DNA from: Pedobacter africanus
GTDB lineage: Bacteria > Bacteroidota > Bacteroidia > Sphingobacteriales > Sphingobacteriaceae
Direction: 5' to 3'
NCBI RefSeq assembly: GCF_900176535.1
Contig: NZ_FWXT01000001.1
Span: 2,232,001-2,296,000, forward strand
DNA length: 64,000 nt
The translations under genes were made by a program, and so were the position numbers. Shown one piece after another: positions 50,213-60,259 of the stretch. Below the pieces are notes generated by a model. It was given only the letters and a program-made list of their open reading frames with translations. It did no database searches and was not told the origin of the DNA. Numbering within the stretch: the stretch's first letter is position 1; each line of letters opens with the position of its first letter.

Positions 50213-53200
50213 ATGCTTAATAAACTATCCATTAATTTATTGGCAATACTTGCATGCCTGTTATTTATAACCAACACTTTTGCCCAGGACAAAAAAGTAT
50301 CCGGCAGAGTGACTGATGAAAACGGCAGCCCACTTCCAGGTGCTTCAGTTAGTATAAAAAATACAAAAACAGCAACCATTACAGATGGACAAGGCAACTT
50401 TACACTTGCCATTGCGGCCTCAGCTCAGGCATTAACCATTTCCTACCTCGGAATGGAAGAACAGCAGATCGCCATTGGCAGCAGAACGACGTTCAGCATC
50501 ATGCTAAAACCTACAAGCAATACACTTTCCGATGTCATTGTAGTAGGTTACGGCACAGCAAAAAAATCCGACCTGACTGGTGCCATCAGCAGAATTGAAC
50601 GGGACGATCTGATTAAAGATGCACCTACAAATGTCCTGCAGGCATTACAGGGGAAAATTGCGGGGGTAAATGTGACACAGAATGATGGTGCCCCTGGGGC
50701 AGGCCTGAGCATCAGGGTAAGAGGCTCCAACTCCTTTCTTGGCGATACAGAACCTCTATATGTGATAGACGGAGTACCCTTCAACAACAGCAGCTCTGGC
50801 ACCACCCCGCAATCTATCGGCGAAGACGAAAAACAGACTTTAAATGCTATGGCCTTCCTGAACCCCAGCGATATTGAAAGCATCGACATTTTAAAAGATG
50901 CCTCCGCAACTGCAATTTATGGTTCACGCGGGGCGAACGGAGTCGTTTTGATTACCACCAGAAAAGGAAAATCAGGAAAGGACAAGGTCGAATTTAACCT
51001 CACCATAGGCCAGGCACAGGTATCCAGAAAACTGGATGTTTTAAATCCTGCTGAGTATGCCGCCTACCAGAATCTGGCTTACCTGAACTCCAACAAATAT
51101 ACCGGAACTGCGTATACCCTGCCCTACCCGGGCACAAACCTGCCCGACCCTTTAAACCCGGGCGGCACCTATTATGCCAAAGGACCGCAGGATTTTATCG
51201 GCAATAACAACAATTGGCAGGACCGGATTTTTCGCACCGGCACGCTTCAGAATTATACCATAAACGTTTCCGGAGGTGGTAATGCCGGCAGTCATAGCAT
51301 TTCCTTTAACTATTTAAATCAGGAAGGGACCATTTCAAATTCAGACTACAACAAATTCGGGCTCGGTTTAAACCTGAACAGGAACATCAGCAAAACCTTT
51401 AAGATCGGAACCAGCACAACTTTGGCAAGCTCCCGTACCAACGGTGTAAAAACCGGCACCGATAAATCGGATGCGGCAAGTGCCGGAGTAATACGCTCTG
51501 CCATCACCTTTCCTTCCACTCAATCAGAACCAATTGATTACGACGGTGTGGGCGACGCCTTTATCACCAACCCCTACATTTATGTTAATGACGTTTTAAA
51601 TCGCGTAAAGGGGATCAACATTTTTACTTCAAATTACCTGGAAGCAAGCTTTTTAAAGGATTTCAAATTCAGGCAGAACCTTGGCTTTAGCTACGCATCC
51701 AGTACCCGCGATCAATATTATCCAAGAAGTGTTTACGAAGGCTTTGCTGTTAAAGGCTGGGGCTTAAAATCCGACAACATATGGAACAGTGGTGTTGCCG
51801 AGAGTATTCTGACCTATAATAAAAAGATAGAGAAGCACAGCTTAAACATTGTTGGAGCAGGCACTTTTGAACGCACAAACGGCAACAGCAAAAGGACGGA
51901 AGCCAAAACTTTTCCGAATGATGCACTGCAAAACGAGAATATGGCTGCGGCCGAAGCTACCCTCCCGATCATCACTTCACGCTATCAATCTACACTGATC
52001 TCTTTTTTAGGCCGGGCAAATTACAACTATGACGACCGGTACCTGCTTACCTTTTCCTATCGCCAGGATGGTTCCAGCAAATTTGGTAAAGACAACAAAT
52101 GGGCAGGATTTTCGTCGGCGGCCGCTGCATGGCGGATATCAAACGAAGACTTCATGAAAGATGTGAAGATGGTTAACGACTTAAAGCTACGCCTGAGTTA
52201 CGGACAAACCGGCAACCAAGGCATTGGCTCCTATGCTTCCCTGGCCAAATTGAGTGTTTACAATTATGTATTTGGGGGCGCTGTGCAGACAGGCCTTGCC
52301 AACGACCTTTATTCTGGCCCTCCTAATGAAAAGCTGAAATGGGAAACTACAACCTCCTATAACGCTGGGTTAGACCTCAGTATATTTAACAAAAGATTCA
52401 ATCTGCAGGTCGATCTCTATAAAAAAATAACCGACGACCTCTTACAAAACCTGATCATCCCTTCTTCTACCGGGTTCCCAACCAAACTGGTAAACTCTGG
52501 CTCAATAGAGAATAAAGGACTGGAAGTTACACTTGGCGGCGTTGTTTTAAGGAACAAAGACTTTGAATGGAACTCCAGCTTCAACATAGCCTTCAATCGC
52601 AACAAAATTTTAAGTTTAAGTCCGGATGTAACCGAGCAATACGGAAGAAATATCTCTACCGGCGATGCACCTTTCATCCAGACTGTAGGCAAGCCAATCG
52701 GCGCACTGTACGGTTATGTTGAAGATGGATATTACGACAATGAAGCCGAGGTAAGAAGCGACCCGGCCTATAGCGGTCAGGGCACAGCGATCATCCTGAG
52801 AACCATTGGTGAGATCAAATACCAGAACCTGGATAATGACAGGACCAATATTTCACAAACCGACAGAACTTTTATCGGCAACGTAAATCCCGATTATACC
52901 TTTGGTTTTACCAACAATTTCAGCTACAAAAGATTTGACCTGAGCATATTTATCAACGGCGTTCAGGGCAACGACATTATCAATATGAATACCCGGTTTA
53001 ATGGAAACCTGGGCACCAATAAAAACATCACCCAAGAGATGCTGGATGGCGCCTGGGCCGAGGGGAACGACAATACCAATGCTACCGGGCCTAAGGTGAT
53101 GCGCCAGTTTTTCAGGAACCAGCTGTTCAGCAGAAGGTTTGTTGAAGACGGAAGCTTTGTAAGAATTAAAAATGTGACTTGCAGCTATCAGCTTCCGCTC

Positions 53201-53386
53201 AAATCCAAAGTCATCAATAATCTCAGGGTTTCCCTTGCCGTAAGCAACCTTTACACATTTACCAATTATTCGGGCTACGATCCAGAGATCAACAGTTATG
53301 GTGATAATCCTGCACTTTTCGGGGTCGACCTGGGGGGCTATCCTAATGCCAGAACCTATCACCTTTCTTTACGCTGCAATTTTTAA
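50213..53386 (+). CDS. SusC/RagA-type TonB-dependent receptor, mannan locus
   Basis: 1057 residues; signal peptide ends NTFAQ. Carboxypeptidase-regulatory-like domain (~28-105, GRVTDENGSPLPGASVSI), SusC signature DVIVVGYGTAKKSDLTGAIS, plug (IDILKDASATAIYGSRGANG) and full barrel ending YHLSLRCNF. It imports oligosaccharides through the outer membrane. The genes downstream (GH26, GH130, epimerase) indicate beta-manno-oligosaccharides as cargo. It is the first gene of a rightward operon reaching 61404, and its SusD partner starts 17 bp downstream. Confidence 0.96.
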   Translation: MLNKLSINLLAILACLLFITNTFAQDKKVSGRVTDENGSPLPGASVSIKNTKTATITDGQGNFTLAIAASAQALTISYLGMEEQQIAIGSRTTFSIMLKPTSNTLSDVIVVGYGTAKKSDLTGAISRIERDDLIKDAPTNVLQALQGKIAGVNVTQNDGAPGAGLSIRVRGSNSFLGDTEPLYVIDGVPFNNSSSGTTPQSIGEDEKQTLNAMAFLNPSDIESIDILKDASATAIYGSRGANGVVLITTRKGKSGKDKVEFNLTIGQAQVSRKLDVLNPAEYAAYQNLAYLNSNKYTGTAYTLPYPGTNLPDPLNPGGTYYAKGPQDFIGNNNNWQDRIFRTGTLQNYTINVSGGGNAGSHSISFNYLNQEGTISNSDYNKFGLGLNLNRNISKTFKIGTSTTLASSRTNGVKTGTDKSDAASAGVIRSAITFPSTQSEPIDYDGVGDAFITNPYIYVNDVLNRVKGINIFTSNYLEASFLKDFKFRQNLGFSYASSTRDQYYPRSVYEGFAVKGWGLKSDNIWNSGVAESILTYNKKIEKHSLNIVGAGTFERTNGNSKRTEAKTFPNDALQNENMAAAEATLPIITSRYQSTLISFLGRANYNYDDRYLLTFSYRQDGSSKFGKDNKWAGFSSAAAAWRISNEDFMKDVKMVNDLKLRLSYGQTGNQGIGSYASLAKLSVYNYVFGGAVQTGLANDLYSGPPNEKLKWETTTSYNAGLDLSIFNKRFNLQVDLYKKITDDLLQNLIIPSSTGFPTKLVNSGSIENKGLEVTLGGVVLRNKDFEWNSSFNIAFNRNKILSLSPDVTEQYGRNISTGDAPFIQTVGKPIGALYGYVEDGYYDNEAEVRSDPAYSGQGTAIILRTIGEIKYQNLDNDRTNISQTDRTFIGNVNPDYTFGFTNNFSYKRFDLSIFINGVQGNDIINMNTRFNGNLGTNKNITQEMLDGAWAEGNDNTNATGPKVMRQFFRNQLFSRRFVEDGSFVRIKNVTCSYQLPLKSKVINNLRVSLAVSNLYTFTNYSGYDPEINSYGDNPALFGVDLGGYPNARTYHLSLRCNF

Positions 53387-53403
53387 CCTTTTAAAAACAG
53401 AAC

Positions 53404-55053
53404 ATGAAAGCATTTTCAAAATACTTTACCGCATTTGCTACCGGACTGCTTTTTCTGGGTACCGGTTCCTGTAAAAAAGCATTGGAAGAAACCCCTTATT
53501 CCTTTTATTCGCCGGAGAACTTTTACAAAAATGAAAGCGATGCCAGGGCGGCCATCAACGGGGTATATGCAGAGCTTTATACTTACGATCTGTACCTGCA
53601 GCCTTTCTGGAACATGACCATTCTTGACGACGACCATGTTTCGGGTGCCGATTGGTTTTTAGGCACCACAGGAGCAGGGAACCCTCAGGCTTATTTTGGC
53701 TGGGAAAAACCCTGGGTAGGCTGCTACGCCATTATTGCCAGGGCAAATACCGTTCTGGAGAATGTAATCAATATCAGCACCATGGATGAGGAGATCAAAA
53801 ACAGGATCCTCGGCGAAGCCTATTTTCTAAGGGGCTGGGCTTATTTTCAATTGGTTCAGTTATACGGCGGTGTGCCTATCCGTTTAAAATCCCTGTCGGC
53901 CGCCGAGCCCGAGACCAATATTCCGCGCGCTACCGTTAAAGAAACCTATGACGTGGTGATCAGTGATTTTAAAAATGCCGAAACGAGGCTGCTGCCTTTG
54001 GGCCATCCAAAAGCTGGGGAAACTGGCCGGGTAAACCAGGGTGTTGCAAAAGCATTTCTGGCAAAAACCTATCTTACTATGGCCTCGGGTGCAGCAACAG
54101 GCAATGTAACCGTTCGGGGAGGTACCGACAATGGCTATTACACCTATGCCAAAACCATAGTTGCCGGCTATGAAGGCATAGACTCAAAGGCCTTTTATAC
54201 GCTGGCAAGGGATAAGGCCGCGGAAATGATAGACAGCAAGCTTTACACCTTAACACCAAGCTGGAAAGACCTGTGGAGCATTGCAGGCAGGAACAATAAA
54301 GAACAAATGTGGGAATTGCAATCGCTTGCCGGAACAGCCTTTGTAAATAATCTGGGTGCTTATTTCTCGGCCAGGTCTACCTTCGGGCAAGGGGCCGTAT
54401 GGACCACCAACAACCATTATAAAGATTACGACGAGGCTGATGCCCGGGTTTTGGATGGCATCACGCACAATTATACCACTTTACAGGGAACAAATATTTT
54501 TTACCCTTTTGCCCAGGCCGCATTGTACAAAGTGGTTAACGGCATCACCTACAACAATACCAACAGCACCACCGCAGAAAGGGCTTATACCATCAAATAC
54601 AGTGCTGTTGCCGATCCCAGCGTAGCAAACAGCGATGCCTTTTATCCGCTGCTGCGTTACTCGGAAGTATTGCTGATGTATGCTGAGGCCGAAAATGAGA
54701 TCAACGGCCCAACCACCCTTGCCTATAATGCACTAAATACGGTAAGGTTCCGCTGTTACCCTACAACAGGGACACCCGCAGTACCTGTGCCCGCTGCATA
54801 TGCACCTGCCAACATGAGTCCAGAGCAATTCCGCAGTTTTGTACTGGCAGAAAGGGCACGTGAGTTTAACCTGGAAGGGATCAGGCGTTTCGACCTGATG
54901 CGCTGGGGAATCTACCTGCAGGTGATGAACAAGATTTCTACCGGCCAGAACAACATTTCAAAAGTGAGGGCCAAAAGAAACCTATTACTGCCTCTTCCTT
55001 TAAACGAACTGAATTCCAATAAAGCCATCCCATCAAATAACCCGGATTGGTAA
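53404..55053 (+). CDS. SusD/RagB-family binding lipoprotein, mannan locus
   Basis: 549 residues; signal ends LGTGSCKKALEETPYSF (Cys near 23). SusD markers: SPENFYKNESDARAAINGVYAEL, GEAYFLRGWAYFQLVQLYGGVPI, ALNTVRFRCYP, ERAREFNLEGIRRFDLMRWG, ending NKAIPSNNPDW. Several aromatic residues (NPQAYFGWEKPW) could line a sugar-binding surface. It partners with the preceding SusC to capture manno-oligosaccharides. Confidence 0.96.
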   Translation: MKAFSKYFTAFATGLLFLGTGSCKKALEETPYSFYSPENFYKNESDARAAINGVYAELYTYDLYLQPFWNMTILDDDHVSGADWFLGTTGAGNPQAYFGWEKPWVGCYAIIARANTVLENVINISTMDEEIKNRILGEAYFLRGWAYFQLVQLYGGVPIRLKSLSAAEPETNIPRATVKETYDVVISDFKNAETRLLPLGHPKAGETGRVNQGVAKAFLAKTYLTMASGAATGNVTVRGGTDNGYYTYAKTIVAGYEGIDSKAFYTLARDKAAEMIDSKLYTLTPSWKDLWSIAGRNNKEQMWELQSLAGTAFVNNLGAYFSARSTFGQGAVWTTNNHYKDYDEADARVLDGITHNYTTLQGTNIFYPFAQAALYKVVNGITYNNTNSTTAERAYTIKYSAVADPSVANSDAFYPLLRYSEVLLMYAEAENEINGPTTLAYNALNTVRFRCYPTTGTPAVPVPAAYAPANMSPEQFRSFVLAERAREFNLEGIRRFDLMRWGIYLQVMNKISTGQNNISKVRAKRNLLLPLPLNELNSNKAIPSNNPDW

Positions 55054-55091
55054 AAGATATTTATTTAATGATTAATTTAAATCATGCAATT

Positions 55092-56117
55092 ATGAAAAAA
55101 ATGCCATCAATAAGCAGCTATGCACTGATTGGGGTACTGCTTTTTCTTTTTAACGCCTGTAAAAAGGAGAATCCGGTAAATACCGATCCTCCTACCATAA
55201 CAGGCATTAGCAACCTGGTAAACAGAGATATTCTGTTAACATCTGTAGATTATGGAGAATGGATCTGCATCAAAGGAACAAACCTGAGCAGCACCTATAA
55301 AGTCGATTTTAATGGCACATTAGCGGCAGATTCCCTGATCTATGGGGATGACAATACAATAACCGTTAAAATACCTGCACAACTTACAGACCCGCTAAAC
55401 AATCCGATTACGGTAAGCACAAAGTATGGCTCGGCCACCTTAAATTTCCAGATCAAACAACCCGCGCCAACAATTTCCGGTTTCGATCCGGGAGCAGGCT
55501 TACCGAATGACGAGATCAGCATAAAAGGAAATTACTTTAAAGGTGTAACTGAGGTCAGATTCGAAACCACTGTGGCAACTATCGTTTCCAGCACGCAAAC
55601 CGAGATCAAAGTAAAAGTACCTGCAGGATTTGTTTCCGGGTACATCTTCGTTACCACCCCGGTAGGAACTGTAAAATCGGCAAAAGTATTTGGTTTAAAA
55701 GCTACAATATTTGACGATGCCATGGCCAGCGGCTGGACCAACACTTCATACAGCAACACCTACGACATGAACCAGACCGCTATTGTAAGAAGAGGAACAA
55801 AAGCCATTGTAAATAAATTTACCGTTGGTTTCGGTGCGGTACGTTTTACAAAAGCGGCACCGGCATTTAGCACCAGCGGTTATACCGGGGTTAAAATCTC
55901 TATTTATGGAGGTGCAGGCACGGCGGGCAAAAAAGTAAGGATATCACTGACCCCAGCCGCCAGTACTTTCGAGCTCATCCTGACCGAAGGGACCTGGACA
56001 GACTACCAGATTCCATTTACAAATCTTGGGAACCCTACCACGATAACGGCCATCACCTTCCAGGAATTCAGCGGACTTACCTCACAAATTTATGTAGATG
56101 ATGTGGGCTTCTATTAG
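55092..56117 (+). CDS. IPT/TIG surface glycan-binding lipoprotein
   Basis: 341 residues from the ATG at 55092, which starts a good lipoprotein signal (MKKMPSISSY...FLFNACKKENP, Cys near 24). An in-frame TTG at 55047 inside susD is rejected. Two IPT/TIG Ig-like domains (~35-120 and ~122-205, PTISGFDPGAGLPNDEISIKG) act as a stalk. The C-terminal domain (~210-341, TIFDDAMASGWTN, TYDMNQTAIVRRG, TWTDYQIPF, IYVDDVGFY) looks like a jelly-roll carbohydrate-binding module. This is the usual design of a surface glycan-binding protein in these loci and probably binds mannan. It overlaps the GH26 start by 20 bp. Confidence 0.85.
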   Translation: MKKMPSISSYALIGVLLFLFNACKKENPVNTDPPTITGISNLVNRDILLTSVDYGEWICIKGTNLSSTYKVDFNGTLAADSLIYGDDNTITVKIPAQLTDPLNNPITVSTKYGSATLNFQIKQPAPTISGFDPGAGLPNDEISIKGNYFKGVTEVRFETTVATIVSSTQTEIKVKVPAGFVSGYIFVTTPVGTVKSAKVFGLKATIFDDAMASGWTNTSYSNTYDMNQTAIVRRGTKAIVNKFTVGFGAVRFTKAAPAFSTSGYTGVKISIYGGAGTAGKKVRISLTPAASTFELILTEGTWTDYQIPFTNLGNPTTITAITFQEFSGLTSQIYVDDVGFY

Positions 56118-57231
56118 GATTATCTTTTTATGCCTCTGCGTTCTAAACAAACTACAGGCGGCGGCTCAATCGCTAAGCGATAAATCGGCAGGCAAAGAAA
56201 CTGTTGCCCTCTATAAAAACCTCTATAAACTGAGCGGGAAACACACCATATTTGGTCATCAGGACGACCTGGCCTATGGCGTAAACTGGAAATATATCGC
56301 AGGCAAAAGTGACATTAAGGATGTGGTAAATGACTATCCCGGTGTCTACGGCTGGGATCTGGGACGCATTGAACACGACTCGCTAAGAAACATCGATGGC
56401 ATTCCTTTCTCCAAAATGCGAAAGTATATTCAGGATGGATATGGGAAAGGCGCGGTCATTACCCTGAGCTGGCACTTCGACAACCCTCTAACCGGGGGAT
56501 CATCATGGGATACCACCAGAAATTCAGTAGCGGCGATTTTACCAGGCGGCAGCAAACACCAGCTTTACATCTCCTGGTTGGACAAAGCCTCGAAGTTTAT
56601 TTCCAGCTTAAAAGGAAGCAAAGGAGAAGCCATCCCGATACTTTTCCGGCCTTTTCATGAAATATCCGGGAACTGGTTCTGGTGGGGAAGGAATGTCGCA
56701 AGCCCGGCTGAAGTTAAAAAAGCATGGCGGTTCACGGTGGATTACCTGAACCATACGAAGAAATTGCACAACCTCATTTTTGTTTACAATACAAATGGGG
56801 TTGCCAGCGAGCAGGAGTTTCTGAAATACTACCCCGGCAACGATGTAGTGGACGTGCTGAGTTTCGATCTGTATCAGTTCAAAAACCAGGACAAAAACGC
56901 ATTTACCGCAGCCGTAAAAAACAATCTGGTCATTCTCAGCAAGATTGCAAAAGAACGCGGCAAGCTAACCGCCTTTGCCGAAACCGGATATGAAGCCATA
57001 CCAGACGCAAATTGGTGGACCGGTACTTTATTGCCGGCAATCAAAGAGTACCCTTTATCCTATATTTTGGTTTGGCGAAACGCAGGATATATGCCCTCAA
57101 TGAAGAAAATGCATTATTATGCCCCTTTCGAAGGTCAGGTTTCAGCCCCCGATTTTAAGAAATTCTATCAAAACAAAAGGATGCTGTTCGAAAAAGCTTT
57201 AGGCAATAAAAAAATATACGAGACCAATTGA
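56098..57231 (+). CDS. GH26 endo-beta-1,4-mannanase
   Basis: 377 residues with a signal peptide ending KLQAAAQ and no lipobox, so probably periplasmic or secreted. GH26 features: GKHTIFGHQDDLAYG, GAVITLSWHFDNPLTG, acid/base Glu188 in LFRPFHEISGNWFWWG, and nucleophile Glu295 in TAFAETGYE. Such enzymes cut beta-1,4-mannan, often releasing mannobiose, the substrate of the enzymes encoded downstream. The start overlaps the binding-protein gene by 20 bp and the symporter follows by 1 bp. No other mannanase or mannosidase is seen in the cluster. Confidence 0.94.
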   Translation: MMWASIRIIFLCLCVLNKLQAAAQSLSDKSAGKETVALYKNLYKLSGKHTIFGHQDDLAYGVNWKYIAGKSDIKDVVNDYPGVYGWDLGRIEHDSLRNIDGIPFSKMRKYIQDGYGKGAVITLSWHFDNPLTGGSSWDTTRNSVAAILPGGSKHQLYISWLDKASKFISSLKGSKGEAIPILFRPFHEISGNWFWWGRNVASPAEVKKAWRFTVDYLNHTKKLHNLIFVYNTNGVASEQEFLKYYPGNDVVDVLSFDLYQFKNQDKNAFTAAVKNNLVILSKIAKERGKLTAFAETGYEAIPDANWWTGTLLPAIKEYPLSYILVWRNAGYMPSMKKMHYYAPFEGQVSAPDFKKFYQNKRMLFEKALGNKKIYETN

Positions 57232-57232
57232 T

Positions 57233-59059
57233 ATGAAACTACAGCTGATTGACATTTTAATCCTCCTTGCCTACCTGCTCACCATGGTACTCATTGGCTT
57301 TTACATGAGGAACAAGGCCAAACAGGATAAAGAAAGCTACCTGATGGGCAGCAAGAAATTACCCTGGTACATGCTTGGCCTTAGTGATGCCAGCGATATG
57401 TTTGACATCAGCGGCACCATGTGGATGGTAGCCCTTTGTTTTGTGTATGGCTTTAAAAGCATCTGGATTCCCTGGCTCTGGCCCGTTTTCAATCAGGTTT
57501 TTATGATGATGTTTCTGTCTAAATGGCTCAGGAGATCGAATGCCACAACCGGCGCCGAATGGCTGAAAACCAGATTTGGTTTAACAGGAAAAGGAGTCAA
57601 AAGTTCGCACATCATCGTAATTGCCTTTGCACTAATCAGCTGCCTGGGCTTTCTGGCCTATGGCTTTGTGGGCTTAGGTAAATTCGTCCAGGTTTTCATC
57701 CCCTGGGAGGTAATTAAGGACTATATTCCCTTTACCGTGGCCGAAAAGTATGTCCCCCATTTCTATGGCATTGTATTTACCCTGTTTGCCATGTTCTATT
57801 CCATCATTGGCGGGCTGCACAGTATTGTACTTGGCGATGCCATTAAGTACCTGATCATGACCATTGCCTGTATTGCTATAGGGATAATTGCTGTTCAGCA
57901 CCTGCATGGGCAGACATTGAATGTACCCAAAGGATGGAACAATCCTTTTTTCAGCTGGGAGCTCAACCTGGATTGGAGTAAAATTGCTGCTGATGCCAAT
58001 AAAAAGATTGCAGATGATGGCTTTAGCCTGTTCGGCATTTTCTTTATGATGATGCTTATGAAGGGTGTTTTTGCCTCCCTTGCAGGGCCAACGCCAAACT
58101 ACGACATGCAAAAAGTACTCAGCACCCGCAGCCCTAAAGAGGCCAGCAAAATGACCGGGTTCGTAAGTATCATATTGCTGCCCATCCGTTATTCCATGAT
58201 TACCGGTTTAACCGTCCTGGCTCTTTTATACTACAATCAGCTTTACCTGAAAGGCCCTGACGGCGTCACAGATTTTGAAAGGATTTTGCCAGCAACCATC
58301 AACAACTTTTTGCCGGTCGGTGTTTTAGGCCTCGTATTAACGGGCTTACTTGGTGCATTTATGGGTACTTTCAGCGGAACACTTAATGCAGCACAAGCCT
58401 ATATTGTGAATGACATTTATCTGAAGTATGTTAACCCTGAGGCAAGCACCAAAAAGATCATGTCCATGAATTATACCGTAGGCGTGATGGTGGTAACCAC
58501 AGGCATCTTCTTCGGTTTTATGGCCAATAATGTCAACGACATCCTGCAATGGATTGTCGGCGGCTTATATGGTGGTTACGTAGCTGCCAACTGCCTCAAA
58601 TGGTATTGGTGGCGATTCAATGCCAATGGTTTTTTCTGGGGAATGACCATTGGTGTAGTGGCAGCCCTGTTCATGCCTTATATCACAACCGGCCTACCTT
58701 TATACTGGTGGCCGCTGCTTTTCGTATTATCCCTCATAGGCTGCTTTATAGGCACTTATAGTGCGCCTCCCACAGATATTGGGATATTAAAATCTTTTTA
58801 CAGGAATGTCCGGCCCTGGGGGTTCTGGGGGCCGGTACACGACCTGGTTGTTCAGGACGACCCTGCCTTTCAGGCCAACAAGGATTTTAAACTGGATATG
58901 TTCAATGTGGCGCTGGGTATCACGGCTCAGCTTTGCCTTACCATTTTCCCCATGTATCTGATCACAGGGATGTATGCCCCTTTATGGATAACAACAGGCA
59001 TTTTAACGGTAATCAGCCTCATTTTAAAAAGAACATGGTGGAATAGATTAGAAGATTAA
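57233..59059 (+). CDS. Sodium:solute symporter (SSS family), probable manno-oligosaccharide importer
   Basis: 608 residues, about 13-14 membrane helices. SSS-family features: ILILLAYLLTMVLIGFYMRNKAKQDKESYLMGSKKLPWYMLGLSDASDMFDISG in the first helices and GLLGAFMGTFSGTLNAAQAYIVNDIYLKYV in the middle. It carries sugar across the inner membrane with sodium. Its position between GH26 and GH130 matches the mannan cluster of Bacteroides fragilis, in which a transporter sits beside mannanase, epimerase and phosphorylase. Cargo is inferred to be mannobiose. Confidence 0.92.
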   Translation: MKLQLIDILILLAYLLTMVLIGFYMRNKAKQDKESYLMGSKKLPWYMLGLSDASDMFDISGTMWMVALCFVYGFKSIWIPWLWPVFNQVFMMMFLSKWLRRSNATTGAEWLKTRFGLTGKGVKSSHIIVIAFALISCLGFLAYGFVGLGKFVQVFIPWEVIKDYIPFTVAEKYVPHFYGIVFTLFAMFYSIIGGLHSIVLGDAIKYLIMTIACIAIGIIAVQHLHGQTLNVPKGWNNPFFSWELNLDWSKIAADANKKIADDGFSLFGIFFMMMLMKGVFASLAGPTPNYDMQKVLSTRSPKEASKMTGFVSIILLPIRYSMITGLTVLALLYYNQLYLKGPDGVTDFERILPATINNFLPVGVLGLVLTGLLGAFMGTFSGTLNAAQAYIVNDIYLKYVNPEASTKKIMSMNYTVGVMVVTTGIFFGFMANNVNDILQWIVGGLYGGYVAANCLKWYWWRFNANGFFWGMTIGVVAALFMPYITTGLPLYWWPLLFVLSLIGCFIGTYSAPPTDIGILKSFYRNVRPWGFWGPVHDLVVQDDPAFQANKDFKLDMFNVALGITAQLCLTIFPMYLITGMYAPLWITTGILTVISLILKRTWWNRLED

Positions 59060-59068
59060 GAGAATAAG

Positions 59069-60259
59069 ATGAAAACAGATTTCAAACAACATATTACACA
59101 ACTAGCTTCGAAACAAAACGAATTACTTAAAGCCCCAAATCAAAAAGCGGAAGCGGAAAATGGCTTGTTCGACAGATATAAGAACCCGGTGTTAACAGCA
59201 GCGCATGTACCCTTTACCTGGAAATACGACCTTAACCCGGCAACCAACCCGTATTTAATAGAGCGTTTTGGCATCAATGCCGTATTCAATGCCGGAGCCA
59301 TCAAATGGCATGACAAATACATCCTGATGGCCAGGGTTGAAGGAACCGATAGAAAATCATTTTTCGCCATTGCGGAAAGTCCTAACGGGATTGATAATTT
59401 TAGGTTCTGGGAATATCCGGTAGTGATGCCCGAAATAGATGAGCCCGACACCAATGTTTACGACATCAGGCTGGTACGGCATGAAGATGGCTGGATTTAT
59501 GGATTGTTCTGCACCGAAAGAAGAGACCCCTCGGCCCCTGAAGGAGATCAATCGGCCGCTATAGCCCAATGCGGAATCGCCCGCACAAAAAACCTGACCA
59601 ACTGGGAAAGGCTGCCCGACCTGCAAACAAAATCCCCCCAGCAGCGCAATGTAGTCTTACACCCGGAATTTGTAAATGGAAAATATGCTTTTTATACCCG
59701 CCCACAAGACAGCTTTATTGAAGCAGGCAATGGCGGGGGCATTGGATTTGGATTGTCCTCATCCCTGGAAAATGCATGCATTGAAGAAGAAATTGTAATT
59801 GATAAAAAAATATACCACACCGTTTACGAGGCAAAAAACGGGCAGGGCCCCGCCCCCATAAAAACATCCGAAGGCTGGCTGCACCTTGCCCATGGTGTGC
59901 GGAACACTGCAGCAGGGCTAAGGTATGTGCTGTATATGTTTATGACCGATCTGAACGATCTTACCAAAGTAACACATAAACCGGGGGGCTATTTTCTTGC
60001 CCCAGAGGGGGAGGAAAGAGTGGGCGATGTATCCAACGTGGTTTTTTGCAATGGCTGGATTGCAGATGAAGATGGAACTGTGTACATTTACTATGCCTCT
60101 TCCGACAGCAGGCTGCATGTAGCAACTACAACTATTCAGCAATTGCTGGATTACGTGAAGCACAATCCTGAAGACCGGCTGAGGTCTGCCACCTCTGTTG
60201 AAACCATTATCGGCATTATAGACCAGAATAAGAATTTAGCATGGATCCAGCACCTTTAG
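59069..60259 (+). CDS. GH130 4-O-beta-D-mannosyl-D-glucose phosphorylase
   Basis: 396 residues, cytoplasmic (no signal). GH130 features: NPVLTAAHVPFTW, FNAGAIKWHDKYILMARVEG (the general-acid region), YDIRLVRHEDGWIYGLFC, NVVLHPEFVNGKYAFYTRPQD and LAHGVRNTAAGLRYVLYMFMTDL. It is closest to the group that phosphorolyses mannosyl-glucose to mannose 1-phosphate and glucose. The epimerase encoded next supplies that substrate from mannobiose; its ATG overlaps the end of this gene by 19 bp. Confidence 0.93.
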   Translation: MKTDFKQHITQLASKQNELLKAPNQKAEAENGLFDRYKNPVLTAAHVPFTWKYDLNPATNPYLIERFGINAVFNAGAIKWHDKYILMARVEGTDRKSFFAIAESPNGIDNFRFWEYPVVMPEIDEPDTNVYDIRLVRHEDGWIYGLFCTERRDPSAPEGDQSAAIAQCGIARTKNLTNWERLPDLQTKSPQQRNVVLHPEFVNGKYAFYTRPQDSFIEAGNGGGIGFGLSSSLENACIEEEIVIDKKIYHTVYEAKNGQGPAPIKTSEGWLHLAHGVRNTAAGLRYVLYMFMTDLNDLTKVTHKPGGYFLAPEGEERVGDVSNVVFCNGWIADEDGTVYIYYASSDSRLHVATTTIQQLLDYVKHNPEDRLRSATSVETIIGIIDQNKNLAWIQHL